Of a stretch of 13,019 nucleotides of DNA, positions 1-6,031 are shown in pieces. Location: positions 1-13,019 of the forward strand of contig CAJUPK010000062.1 of assembly GCA_910588415.1 (NCBI GenBank). Reading direction: 5' to 3'. Both the position numbers and the translations under genes were made by a program. Numbering within the stretch: position 1 is the stretch's first letter; each line of letters starts with the position of its first letter. The stretch is from an uncultured Oscillospiraceae bacterium (lineage in GTDB: Bacteria > Bacillota > Clostridia > Oscillospirales > Acutalibacteraceae). The notes under the pieces were generated by a model that was given only the letters and a program-made list of their open reading frames with translations, was not told the origin of the DNA and did no database searches.

Positions 1-2
1 AC

Positions 3-19
3 GATTGCCACTGGCAATC
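3..19. repeat. Short hairpin at the left edge
   Basis: GATTGCC (3-9) and GGCAATC (13-19) form a perfect 7-bp inverted repeat with a 3-base loop. There is no T-run on the plus side. If it is a terminator, it would act on the minus strand, with its tail outside the window. Its function is unknown. Confidence 0.3.
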
Positions 20-64
20 TTCCCCGCCCCTGGACCGCGCAATAAATTCTCAAAACCTATAAAG

Positions 65-101
65 AAAGATGGGCTTCCTTTTTTTCGGGAAGCCCATCTT
101 T
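65..101 (-). terminator. Rho-independent terminator after the GNAT gene
   Basis: A perfect 14-bp inverted repeat (65-78 with 88-101) has a 9-base loop. Read on the minus strand, the stem ends in CATCTTT followed by CTTTAT, a usable U-rich tail, 23 bases past the GNAT stop codon. The arms are symmetric, so it could also stop plus-strand transcription entering from the right. Confidence 0.8.
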
Positions 102-123
102 ACGTGCGGTTATAGTCAATGGA

Positions 124-954
124 TTATAGCGTTTTCTCACCCATCCATTGGTGGGCAACCGTCTGGAAGCCCAGTTTGTCGTACCACTTGTCCAGCCAGA
201 CATAACGCAATTCAATCAAGGTGCAGCCCTGTTCCTTTAGCCACTGGATGCCTTGGGCAACCATGTCCATGCCGATCCCCTGTTCCCGCTGTTCTGGGAT
301 GACCCCAACACAGCCTACACAGCCAACCTGCTGCCCAGGCCGCAGAAATCGCCCGCCATCTGAGGCGAGGACCTCGAATCCGGCAATTTTTCCGTCCATA
401 ATTGCCAGAAAAACAGGGTCCTTGCAGCCCGCAAAAACATCGACCCAGCCCTCCTTGGCGGCTTCTACTGCTTTCAGCAGAGCGGGGAGGTCCTTCTTTT
501 CCGCGAAGCGGTACTCCAAGCCTGCAGGTGCAGGCGGGATGGTCAAACGGTTCCGGTCAAATCCATCCAAGCCCAGCTCCATGTTGACACTGGTCCAGCT
601 GGCGGTGTAGCCCCGCTTCTCAAAAAAGGGAACATTCTCGCCCACAGCTGGTACACCCTGCAGCAGATAGTACGGGCCACAGCCCAGAGTGAGTCTCTCC
701 GCGCCCCGGCCGCGAAGGTATTCTTCAGCCGCCGCCAGCAGCCGGGAGCCAATCCCTTTCCGGCGGTGTTCCTCTGCCACGCACAGCACCGGGATGGACC
801 CGGCGTGAACCATGGCATACCCCGCCAGTTGGCCCTGGGCATACTCTGCCAGAATATGTGCCTCTTCAGGCTTGAGCAGCTCCATAAACAGCTCCCGGGT
901 GGTCTGGTATTCCGGGAAGCAGCGGAGGAACAGGTCAAACAGTTGGTCTATCAT
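124..954 (-). CDS. Tandem-domain GNAT family N-acetyltransferase
   Basis: The 276-residue protein has two acetyltransferase folds. The N-terminal half carries an acetyl-CoA pyrophosphate-loop motif (R64-R65-K66-G67-I68-G69), followed by a helix and a typical GNAT ending (FFEKRGY, 110-116). The C-terminal half repeats the pattern with Q222-R223-E224-Q225-G226-I227-G228 and WYDKLGF (257-263). Members of this family move an acetyl group from acetyl-CoA to an amine; the substrate cannot be read from sequence. There is no signal peptide, so it should be cytoplasmic. The ATG at 954 is preceded by AAGGAG at good spacing. The gene sits immediately behind the tsf terminator with no room for its own promoter, so expression probably depends on read-through or on a promoter inside tsf. 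GNAT membership is clear; a specific role is not. Confidence 0.88.
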   Translation of the reverse strand: MIDQLFDLFLRCFPEYQTTRELFMELLKPEEAHILAEYAQGQLAGYAMVHAGSIPVLCVAEEHRRKGIGSRLLAAAEEYLRGRGAERLTLGCGPYYLLQGVPAVGENVPFFEKRGYTASWTSVNMELGLDGFDRNRLTIPPAPAGLEYRFAEKKDLPALLKAVEAAKEGWVDVFAGCKDPVFLAIMDGKIAGFEVLASDGGRFLRPGQQVGCVGCVGVIPEQREQGIGMDMVAQGIQWLKEQGCTLIELRYVWLDKWYDKLGFQTVAHQWMGEKTL

Positions 955-968
955 AGGTGCTCCTTTCT

Positions 969-1006
969 AAAACAAAAGGGGGAAGGTGCCATTGACCTCT
1001 TCCCCC
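969..1006 (-). terminator. Rho-independent terminator after tsf
   Basis: GGGGGAAG (978-985) pairs with CTTCCCCC (999-1006), an 8-bp GC-rich stem. On the minus strand the stem is followed directly by TTTTGTTTT (977-969). It lies 15 bases after the tsf stop codon and 15 bases before the GNAT start codon. Confidence 0.88.
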
Positions 1007-1020
1007 AAAACAGGCTTTGA

Positions 1021-1935
1021 TTACTTCACCATGCTGGCGATCTCTTCCGCAAAGTTGTCCTCGCGCTTCTCCAGGCCCTCGCCCTTTTCAAAGCGGGTGA
1101 ACTCGGCGATCTTAATGCTGCCGCCCAGCTCTTTGGCAACGCTCTCTGTATACTGCTTGACGCTCATGCTGCCATCCTGGACATAGGCCTGGTCTACCAG
1201 GCAGATCTCCTTGAAGAACTTCTGGAGGCGGCCAGTGACGATCTTCTCCGCAATGTTGGCGGGCTTGCCCTCGTCCACGATCTGCTGGGTGAGAATTTCC
1301 TTCTCCTTCTCCACCCGCTCTGCGGGCACAGTGGTCTCGTCCAGATACTCGGGATTCAAAGCGGCAATCTGCATGGCCACGTTGTGGGCATAGGTCTTGA
1401 AGCCATCGGTAGCGGCAATGGCGTCGTCCACATCAAAACGGACGATAACGCCAATGCGGCCGCCTGCGTGGACATAGGAGGTGACAGCGCCCTCGTACCG
1501 GGCAAAACGGCGCACCTTAATGTTCTCGCCAATGGTCAGGATCTTATCCTTCAGCAGGGCGTCCACGGTCATGTCGCTGCCATGGGCCTTGCAGGCCAGC
1601 AGGGCGTCCAGGTCAGCGGGGTTCTCATAGATCACAGTGTCAGCGCAGGTGCCGACAAAAGCCTGGAAGTCCGCGTTCTTGGCAACAAAGTCGGTCTCAG
1701 CGTTGACTTCAATGGCCACGGCAACTTTGCCGCACTCGCTGGTTTTGGCCATAGCCACGCCCTCGGCGGCGATGCGGCCGGCCTTCTTGACAGAAGCGGC
1801 CAGGCCCTTCTCGCGCAGCAGGTCAACGGCCTTTTCCATATTGCCCTCGGCTTCCGTCAGGGCCTTTTTGCAGTCCATCATGCCGCAGCCAGTCTTCTCC
1901 CGAAGAGCGGCCACGTCTTTGGCGGTAAAATTCAT
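1021..1935 (-). CDS. tsf: Translation elongation factor Ts
   Basis: EF-Ts is the guanine-nucleotide exchange factor that recycles EF-Tu-GDP to EF-Tu-GTP in the cytoplasm. The 304-residue product shows the N-terminal UBA-like helical domain (about 1-55, with LREKTGCGMMDCKKAL at 11-26). It also has the family hallmark TDFVAKN at 81-87, whose Asp and Phe contact EF-Tu. A two-part core and a C-terminal helical segment follow. Length is normal for the family. The ATG at 1935 is preceded by a purine-rich AAAGGAAAG site, and the conserved opening FTAKDVAALREKTG begins at residue 3, so this start is secure. It follows rpsB on the same strand after 156 bases, the classic rpsB-tsf arrangement, and is probably cotranscribed from the rpsB promoter. 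Confidence 0.98.
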   Translation of the reverse strand: MNFTAKDVAALREKTGCGMMDCKKALTEAEGNMEKAVDLLREKGLAASVKKAGRIAAEGVAMAKTSECGKVAVAIEVNAETDFVAKNADFQAFVGTCADTVIYENPADLDALLACKAHGSDMTVDALLKDKILTIGENIKVRRFARYEGAVTSYVHAGGRIGVIVRFDVDDAIAATDGFKTYAHNVAMQIAALNPEYLDETTVPAERVEKEKEILTQQIVDEGKPANIAEKIVTGRLQKFFKEICLVDQAYVQDGSMSVKQYTESVAKELGGSIKIAEFTRFEKGEGLEKREDNFAEEIASMVK

Positions 1936-2016
1936 GGGTATCTTTCCTTTCCTATTTTTTGCGCCTCCGGCGGTTTAAGGGACTTTGCGCCCTAAACTCC
2001 TGCAAATGGTTCGGCC

Positions 2017-2059
2017 ATTCGCGGAGCCTGCTTGAGCAGGCAGCTGCCGGAAGGCGAAT
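2017..2059 (-). promoter_or_regulatory. Two-tier hairpin between rpsB and tsf
   Basis: An inner stem GCCTGC/GCAGGC (2026-2031 with 2036-2041, TTGA loop on the plus strand) lies inside an outer pair ATTCGC/GCGAAT (2017-2022 with 2054-2059). No U-run follows on the minus strand, so it is not a canonical terminator. It could act in mRNA processing or in setting the S2 to EF-Ts ratio (inference). Confidence 0.55.
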
Positions 2060-2091
2060 TTGAGATCAATAGAGTTTTTTTATAATAACGA

Positions 2092-2844
2092 TTATTCCTC
2101 GGCAGCTTCCTCAGAGGCTTCGGCTTCTTCGGCCTCCTCCTGGCGGGCAGCAGCGCCCATCTGGCCTTCACGGCCCTCAATAACAGCGTCGGCCATAGCG
2201 CTGGCAATCAGCTTGACGGCGCGGATGGCGTCGTCGTTGCCGGGAATCACATAGTCGATCTCATCGGGATCGCAGTTGGTGTCTACAATGGCCACAATGG
2301 GGATGTGCAGCTTGCGGGCCTCGGAAACAGCGATGCGCTCCTTGCGGGGGTCTACAATAAACAGGGCGCCGGGATAGGACTTCATGTCCTTGATGCCGCC
2401 CAGATATTTCTCCAGCTTCTCAATTTCCAGCTGCAGCTTGGTAACTTCCTTTTTAGGCAGCAGGTCGAAAGTGCCGTCCTCCTCCATCTTGCGCAGCTGG
2501 GCCAGGCGCTGGATGCGGGTGCGGATGGTGGTGAAGTTGGTGAGCATGCCGCCCAGCCAGCGGGCGTTTACATAGTAGGCGCCAGCCCGGACAGCCTCTT
2601 CCTTTACAGACTCCTGGGCCTGCTTTTTGGTGCCCACGAATAGAATGTTCTTGCCGTCAGCGGCTAGATCGCGGACAAAGTTATAGGCCTCTTCCAGCTT
2701 GCGGACGGTTTTCTGCAGATCGATAATGTAGATCCCGTTGCGCTCGGTGAAAATATAAGGGGCCATTTTGGGGTTCCAGCGGCGGGTCTGGTGGCCGAAG
2801 TGGACGCCAGCTTCCAGCAGCTGCTTCATAGATACGACTGCCAT
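2092..2844 (-). CDS. rpsB: 30S ribosomal protein S2
   Basis: S2 is a component of the small ribosomal subunit, bound at the 16S rRNA head-body junction and needed for S1 docking and start of translation. The 250-residue product has the family opening MKQLLEAGVHFGHQTRRWNP (residues 6-25), the middle signature RWLGGMLTNF (95-104), and the highly conserved IVDTNCDPDEIDYVIPGNDD (186-205). A short Glu/Ala-rich tail (236-250) ends it. An upstream in-frame ATG at 2901 exists, but the ATG at 2844 fits the family start exactly and has a perfect AGGAGG seven to eight bases upstream, so 2844 was chosen. It is first in the operon with tsf. Confidence 0.98.
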   Translation of the reverse strand: MAVVSMKQLLEAGVHFGHQTRRWNPKMAPYIFTERNGIYIIDLQKTVRKLEEAYNFVRDLAADGKNILFVGTKKQAQESVKEEAVRAGAYYVNARWLGGMLTNFTTIRTRIQRLAQLRKMEEDGTFDLLPKKEVTKLQLEIEKLEKYLGGIKDMKSYPGALFIVDPRKERIAVSEARKLHIPIVAIVDTNCDPDEIDYVIPGNDDAIRAVKLIASAMADAVIEGREGQMGAAARQEEAEEAEASEEAAEE

Positions 2845-2966
2845 TGATAATACCTCCTGGTTTTTTCCTCCGCCGGAAAAATTTTTTCGGGCCGACCGCA
2901 ACCATTCCCCCAGAAAAAGGATTCTTTAAAATAATGCACAAACAGGAGAAGGAAAACGGACCAGAG

Positions 2967-2980
2967 CCGAATTTTCGGCG
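2967..2980 (-). promoter_or_regulatory. Hairpin in the rpsB 5' leader
   Basis: On the minus strand the sequence reads GCCGAA-AA-TTCGGC, a nearly perfect palindrome about 10 bases into the predicted rpsB transcript. The leader is about 147 bases long, and a second A/T-rich dyad lies near 2870-2895. Leaders of ribosomal protein operons are often bound by the product; here that is only a suggestion. Confidence 0.4.
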
Positions 2981-2998
2981 TGTGTTTTGGCGTGTAGT

Positions 2999-3027
2999 AT
3001 TATACCACGGAAAGGCCTGGGAATCAA
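2999..3027 (-). promoter_or_regulatory. Sigma-A promoter for rpsB-tsf
   Basis: On the minus strand there is TTGATT (3027-3022), a 17-base spacer, then a perfect TATAAT (3004-2999). Transcription should begin near 2991, giving a leader of about 147 bases before the rpsB ATG. It is the best promoter in this intergenic region. Confidence 0.82.
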
Positions 3028-3092
3028 GGGCTTTTTCGAGGAAAAGCCAAAAAAAGTTGCAGGCTTCCCGGCAAAAATTTTCAAATTATAGG

Positions 3093-3120
3093 TAGACTTT
3101 TTTGCAAATTATGTTAAAAT
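3093..3120 (+). promoter_or_regulatory. Probable promoter for the lipoprotein-RCK unit
   Basis: TAGACT (3093-3098) and TAAAAT (3115-3120) are separated by 16 bases in an A/T-rich stretch, with an AAGGAGG-type site a few bases downstream. Both boxes are imperfect. It is divergent from the rpsB promoter about 65 bases away. Confidence 0.45.
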
Positions 3121-3142
3121 AAATAAGGAGGAGAAGAATATC

Positions 3143-3193
3143 ATGGATGAGGAGGGATGCCTGGAGCGGATAGGGCTTGCAAGGGGAGAATAA
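3143..3193 (+). CDS. Possible 16-residue leader peptide
   Basis: A short frame, ATG to TAA, encodes an acidic 16-residue peptide (MDEEGCLERIGLARGE). GGAGG lies 11 bases upstream (3127-3131), a little far but usable, and the probable promoter at 3093-3120 lies just before it. I recognise no homologue and see no run of a single amino acid that would suggest classical attenuation. It may be chance; the start-site context is the only support. Confidence 0.25.
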   Translation: MDEEGCLERIGLARGE

Positions 3194-3252
3194 CAGGATT
3201 CTGCATTTTTTGCATGGCTATATGACCTGGAAGGGGCGGCAGCCGTCTAATA

Positions 3253-3296
3253 GGAACAGGAGAGAAGGATACTCCTGGAAATGGCTGCGTTGTTCC
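3253..3296 (+). promoter_or_regulatory. Alternative hairpins before the lipoprotein gene
   Basis: CAGGAG (3257-3262) pairs with CTCCTG (3272-3277). GGAACA (3253-3258) can pair instead with TGTTCC (3291-3296), and the two arms overlap at 3257-3258. Such exclusive pairings in a 5' leader are compatible with regulation, but no known riboswitch class was recognised in 3121-3337. Confidence 0.3.
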
Positions 3297-3337
3297 AACA
3301 AATTTAAGGAGAAACCGGAAAGGCGGTAGGAATTGTT

Positions 3338-3967
3338 ATGAAAAAAAGGGGATTTTTCTGTGGCGGCTGCAGGGAGAACAGGGTTTGTGAAAACAGCAGA
3401 GAAAATGCAGGCGGCGGGAAGCTGGGATTTAAAACCGTGCGCAGAGGACTTGCCGTGCTGCTGGCTGGCTGCCTGCTGACAGGAGCCTTGGCCGCCTGCG
3501 GCGGAGATGACAAGGAAAAGGAGAGCAGCAGCGGCATGATTTCCGGCCTGGCTACCGCTGCCCCGGTGGCCTCTGCCACGCCGGCTGTGCCCCAGACAGC
3601 CAAGGCGGTGAAGGTGAAGGTGGATGACGGCCTGAATGTACGGAAAGCTGCCTCTACCGAGGGGGAGATTCTGGGCCAGGTGCAGGACGAGGACAAGCTG
3701 CCCCTGTTGGTGGATACCCCCCAGGACGGCTGGTACCAGGTGCAGTATGAGGGGCAGACCGCCTATGTATCGGCAGAGTTTGTGGAGGTTGTGGATATCA
3801 CGGTGGAGCAGTACAACGCGCTGATGGCCACGCCTTCTCCAGAGCCGTCAGCTACAGCGGAGCCTTCCGGCAGTCCGGACCCCGCGGCCAGCGCCACGCC
3901 GGGGGCGGAAAGCACGCCGGCTGGTGGCCAGACAAATTCTGGAATGGATAATGAGGACGGCGAATGA
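3338..3967 (+). CDS. SH3b-domain lipoprotein
   Basis: The 209-residue product starts with an unusually long Cys-rich N-terminus. A basic RR (35-36), a hydrophobic stretch and a lipobox L51-A52-A53-C54 follow, so the mature protein should be lipid-anchored at Cys54 on the outer face of the membrane. Residues about 88-152 form a bacterial SH3 domain (GLNVRKAAST at 98-107, GWYQVQYEG at 131-139, AYVSAEFVEV at 143-152), a fold that often binds cell-wall peptide. A Ser/Pro/Thr/Ala tail (165-195) resembles a wall-spanning linker. There is no catalytic domain, so it may be a wall sensor or adaptor. A GTG start at 3437 would give a more usual signal length but lacks a clear ribosome site; ATG 3338 has TAGGA seven bases upstream. 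It is probably cotranscribed with the two RCK genes, the next starting 54 bases on. Confidence 0.82.
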   Translation: MKKRGFFCGGCRENRVCENSRENAGGGKLGFKTVRRGLAVLLAGCLLTGALAACGGDDKEKESSSGMISGLATAAPVASATPAVPQTAKAVKVKVDDGLNVRKAASTEGEILGQVQDEDKLPLLVDTPQDGWYQVQYEGQTAYVSAEFVEVVDITVEQYNALMATPSPEPSATAEPSGSPDPAASATPGAESTPAGGQTNSGMDNEDGE

Positions 3968-4021
3968 GAGCCAGGGGTGGAAAGGCTTGAAATTTAAGAG
4001 GATACAGGGAAGGGCTTTGTC

Positions 4022-4642
4022 ATGAACGTGCTGATTATTGGAGGCGGGCTGCTGGGCCGGGAGACAGCCCAGCGGCTGGACCGTTTGGGCCATGGGGTGG
4101 TATTGGTGGATGAGAGCATGGAAAACCTGGCCCTGCTGGACCCGGATTTTGGCGGCGTCACCTATGCGGGGTTCCCCATGGACCTGAATGTGCTGCGCCA
4201 GGCAGGGATTGAGAGCTGCGACGCGGTGGCGGTGACCACAGCGGATGATAATCTCAACATTGCGGTGGGCCAGATTGCCAAAAAATACTTTAAAGTGGAG
4301 CGGGTGGCAGCCCGGATTTCCGACCCGGCCCGGGAGGACATTTTTGAGAGCGCGGGCCTGCGGACGGTCTGCCCCACTAACATGGCCGGGGAGAAGCTGG
4401 TGTCGGATTTGGTGAGCCCTTGGCAGAGCCGGCAGGTCACTTTTGGCGTTGCCACTGTGGCGCTGGAGGTGCAGGAGGTGGAACGCCGGTTTTTTGGACG
4501 GACCACGGGGGACATAGAGCTTCCCGGCTGCGGGATCTTTGGAGTGGTCAAGGGGGACGGGCGGTTCCTGCTGAAGGAGACAGCGGGCCATATCCCTCTG
4601 AGCGAAGGGGACGCCCTGGTAGTCAGCCGGCGGATCGACTGA
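4022..4642 (+). CDS. TrkA/KtrA-type RCK potassium uptake regulatory protein (first of pair)
   Basis: The 206-residue cytoplasmic protein opens with a Rossmann dinucleotide motif, G7-x-G9-x-x-G12 in MNVLIIGGGLLG, and an acidic residue (D30) ending the second strand that should hold the adenosine ribose of NAD(H) or the ribose of ATP. RCK_N covers about 1-125 and an RCK_C (TrkA_C) domain about 135-206, ending LSEGDALVVSRR. Members form rings that gate Trk/Ktr potassium transporters in response to nucleotides. There is an AGGGAAGGG ribosome site before the ATG. The second RCK gene follows after 91 bases. No TrkH/KtrB membrane subunit is visible in the window, so the partner is elsewhere or unknown. 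Confidence 0.9.
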   Translation: MNVLIIGGGLLGRETAQRLDRLGHGVVLVDESMENLALLDPDFGGVTYAGFPMDLNVLRQAGIESCDAVAVTTADDNLNIAVGQIAKKYFKVERVAARISDPAREDIFESAGLRTVCPTNMAGEKLVSDLVSPWQSRQVTFGVATVALEVQEVERRFFGRTTGDIELPGCGIFGVVKGDGRFLLKETAGHIPLSEGDALVVSRRID

Positions 4643-4645
4643 GCG

Positions 4646-4685
4646 GGAAAAGGCCCAGGGGCGGCTGCGCTTGGGGGACTTTTCC
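4646..4685 (+). promoter_or_regulatory. Hairpin between the two RCK genes
   Basis: GGAAAAG (4646-4652) pairs with CTTTTCC (4679-4685), with CCCA/TGGG able to extend the stem internally. It starts just after the stop codon of the first RCK gene. There is no U-run, so it is more likely an mRNA stability or processing element than a terminator (inference). Confidence 0.35.
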
Positions 4686-4733
4686 GGGCACCGGGGGACA
4701 GGAACAGTTGTTGACACGAAGGAGGACATGGCT

Positions 4734-5399
4734 GTGCGCATGATCATTGTGGGCGGGGGCCAGGCAGGGCGCAGCCTGGCCAGAGTTCTGCTGGAAAGGC
4801 GGCATGAAGTCTGCCTGATCGAAAAGAGACGGGAGCGCTGCGTGGAGCTGGCCAATGACCTGGAGGCCGCTATTTTTCCCGGCGATGGCACCAATGTGGC
4901 TGTATTGGAGGCAGCCGGGGCCCGGAAAGCGGACTGCGTCATGGCCGTGACCGGGGTGGACCAGGACAATCTGGTGACAGCCCAGCTGGCCCAGGGGCAT
5001 TTTGGGGCGAAGAAGGTGATTGCCCGGGTGAACGACCCCAGGAACACCGAGACATTTCACGCGCTGGGAATACAGAATGTGGTAAGCAGCACGGACCTGG
5101 TGGTACAGCTGATTGAGCAGGAGGCGGACGCCGCCCAGATGCATCTGATTGCCAGCCTGGAGCAGGGAAAAGGGGAGATCTGCTCTATGACGCTGCCTTA
5201 TGACACGGCCTGGGAGAACTGCGCCCTGAAGGACGTGGCTTTCCCCAAGGGCACGCTGGTCATCTCTCTGATACGGGGAGGGGAGCTGACCATTCCCCAC
5301 GGCGGGACAGTGCTTCATGCCGGGGATGAGCTGGTGGCTGTGGCGGAGGAGAAAAGCCGCAAGGGGCTGCGCAAAACCCTGGAGGCTACCGCCACATAA
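4734..5399 (+). CDS. TrkA/KtrA-type RCK potassium uptake regulatory protein (second of pair)
   Basis: From the GTG at 4734 the product is 221 residues, opening VRMIIVGGGQAG with G7-x-G9-x-x-G12 and an acidic E30 at the end of the second strand. RCK_N spans about 1-130 and RCK_C about 140-213 (HAGDELVAVAEE near its end). The start is ambiguous. ATG 4728 is only two bases from the strong AAGGAGG (4719-4725), GTG 4734 is at an ideal eight bases and matches the usual family start, and ATG 4740 is 14 bases away. The protein is clearly related to the preceding RCK protein but divergent from it, so the pair may assemble as a hetero-complex (inference). It should be cytoplasmic and membrane-associated through a transporter not encoded here. 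Confidence 0.88.
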   Translation: MRMIIVGGGQAGRSLARVLLERRHEVCLIEKRRERCVELANDLEAAIFPGDGTNVAVLEAAGARKADCVMAVTGVDQDNLVTAQLAQGHFGAKKVIARVNDPRNTETFHALGIQNVVSSTDLVVQLIEQEADAAQMHLIASLEQGKGEICSMTLPYDTAWENCALKDVAFPKGTLVISLIRGGELTIPHGGTVLHAGDELVAVAEEKSRKGLRKTLEATAT

Positions 5400-5442
5400 A
5401 GGGCAGGCATATCCACTGAATATTAAGACCCATACAGCAAAG

Positions 5443-5487
5443 AGGCAGAGCTGCAGGCATTTTGCTTTGTGGCTCTACCTTGTTTTT
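5443..5487 (+). terminator. Probable terminator after the RCK pair
   Basis: AGG-c-AGAGC (5443-5451) pairs with GCTCT-a-CCT (5472-5480) around one mismatch. It is followed by TTGTTTTT (5480-5487). The loop is long (20 bases) and can fold further. It lies 44 bases after the stop codon. Confidence 0.5.
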
Positions 5488-5502
5488 GATGCTTTCATTG
5501 AT

Positions 5503-5514
5503 GTAAAATTTTAC
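5503..5514. promoter_or_regulatory. 12-bp palindrome upstream of a promoter (possible operator)
   Basis: GTAAAATTTTAC is a perfect palindrome ending 10 bases before the -35 box at 5525. This position is typical for an activator or repressor dimer site. The binding protein is unknown. Confidence 0.4.
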
Positions 5515-5524
5515 CAATTAGGTA

Positions 5525-5553
5525 TTGCATTTTCCTGGAAGCCGCTATATAAT
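5525..5553 (+). promoter_or_regulatory. Sigma-A promoter at the start of the long leader
   Basis: TTGCAT (5525-5530), a 17-base spacer and a perfect TATAAT (5548-5553) make a near-consensus promoter. Transcription should start near 5560. The only long plus-strand gene downstream starts at 6488, so either the adhesin mRNA has a leader of about 930 bases or a separate RNA is made here. Confidence 0.7.
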
Positions 5554-5717
5554 GTAACTGGAAGAATCTGCACATTGTACGTTCTGTCCCATTACTTAAC
5601 AAAAGTGGTGTGCTGTTATTTTTGCGTGGACGCAATCTTGTGGGTCTGCTTTTAGAGGGACACGGAGATTGTGTAGGAAAATGCTTGAGCTTAAAGAAGA
5701 AAAGGATTCCCTATGGC

Positions 5718-5763
5718 ATGGACGTAAACCTGTGAGTCTATTATGTTTGATATGGACGTAAAC
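5718..5763 (+). repeat. Direct repeat of 12 bases
   Basis: ATGGACGTAAAC occurs at 5718-5729 and 5752-5763, a 34-base period. The pair sits inside a CCCTATG/CATAGGG inverted repeat (5709-5715 with 5763-5769). It could be an operator pair or part of an RNA fold. Confidence 0.5.
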
Positions 5764-5876
5764 ATAGGGGACTGTTGGGTGGGAAGAACGGAAACAGACA
5801 AGAGACCGGGTGGTATGTCCTCGCCCTGCTGGCTGGGGTGTTGACATAAATATTTTAGGGGAAAGGAGGGGTGTTC

Positions 5877-5935
5877 CGTAAACGGCGCCAAGGCTGGGCG
5901 GCAGGTTTTGCCCGGCAGGCCCCGGGTCGTTTGCG
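5877..5935 (+). ncRNA. Compact nested-stem RNA structure, unassigned
   Basis: A 10-bp closing stem (CGTAAACGGC 5877-5886 with GTCGTTTGCG 5926-5935, two wobbles) encloses GCC/GGC (5887-5889 with 5918-5920) and CTGGGC/GCCCGG (5894-5899 with 5910-5915). The loop and stem segment GGTTTTGC (5904-5911) is exactly complementary to GCAAAACC at 5990-5997, allowing a long-range contact. I cannot match it to a named RNA family. Confidence 0.35.
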
Positions 5936-6002
5936 TGGAGAGACCGTGGGGCCAACGGGCAAGCCGGTCCGCAGCACTGCAAGTTGACCGCAAAACCATG
6001 AT

Positions 6003-6031
6003 TTGGGCAGACCGCAAGCGAGTCATAAAGT
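6003..6031 (+). promoter_or_regulatory. Weak candidate promoter before the first GEMM-like element
   Basis: TTGGGC (6003-6008), 17 bases, TAAAGT (6026-6031). Spacing is ideal but both boxes are poor. If used, the RNA would begin near 6039, about ten bases before the aptamer core, a sensible place for a riboswitch transcript. Confidence 0.28.

Noticed and set aside
3121..3337. A c-di-AMP (ydaO-type) riboswitch before the lipoprotein-RCK unit
   Set aside because: It would make sense for potassium genes, but the conserved ydaO segments could not be found by eye.
3848..5318. Long minus-strand frames opposite the RCK genes
   Set aside because: The plus strand carries two clear Rossmann/RCK proteins with proper starts; the antisense frames are shadows in GC-rich sequence.
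5840..5875. A promoter from TTGACA at 5841 and a GTG start at 5871 with AAAGGAGG
   Set aside because: No -10 box at correct spacing follows the TTGACA. The GTG is only one base from the GGAGG, and the resulting 38-residue peptide has no features.
5953..5997. A third GEMM-like core (GGCAAGCC, then GACC-GCAAAACC)
   Set aside because: The order faintly resembles the aptamer, but the diagnostic ACGCAAAGC is changed and the GAAA-capped stem is missing, so it is not called.
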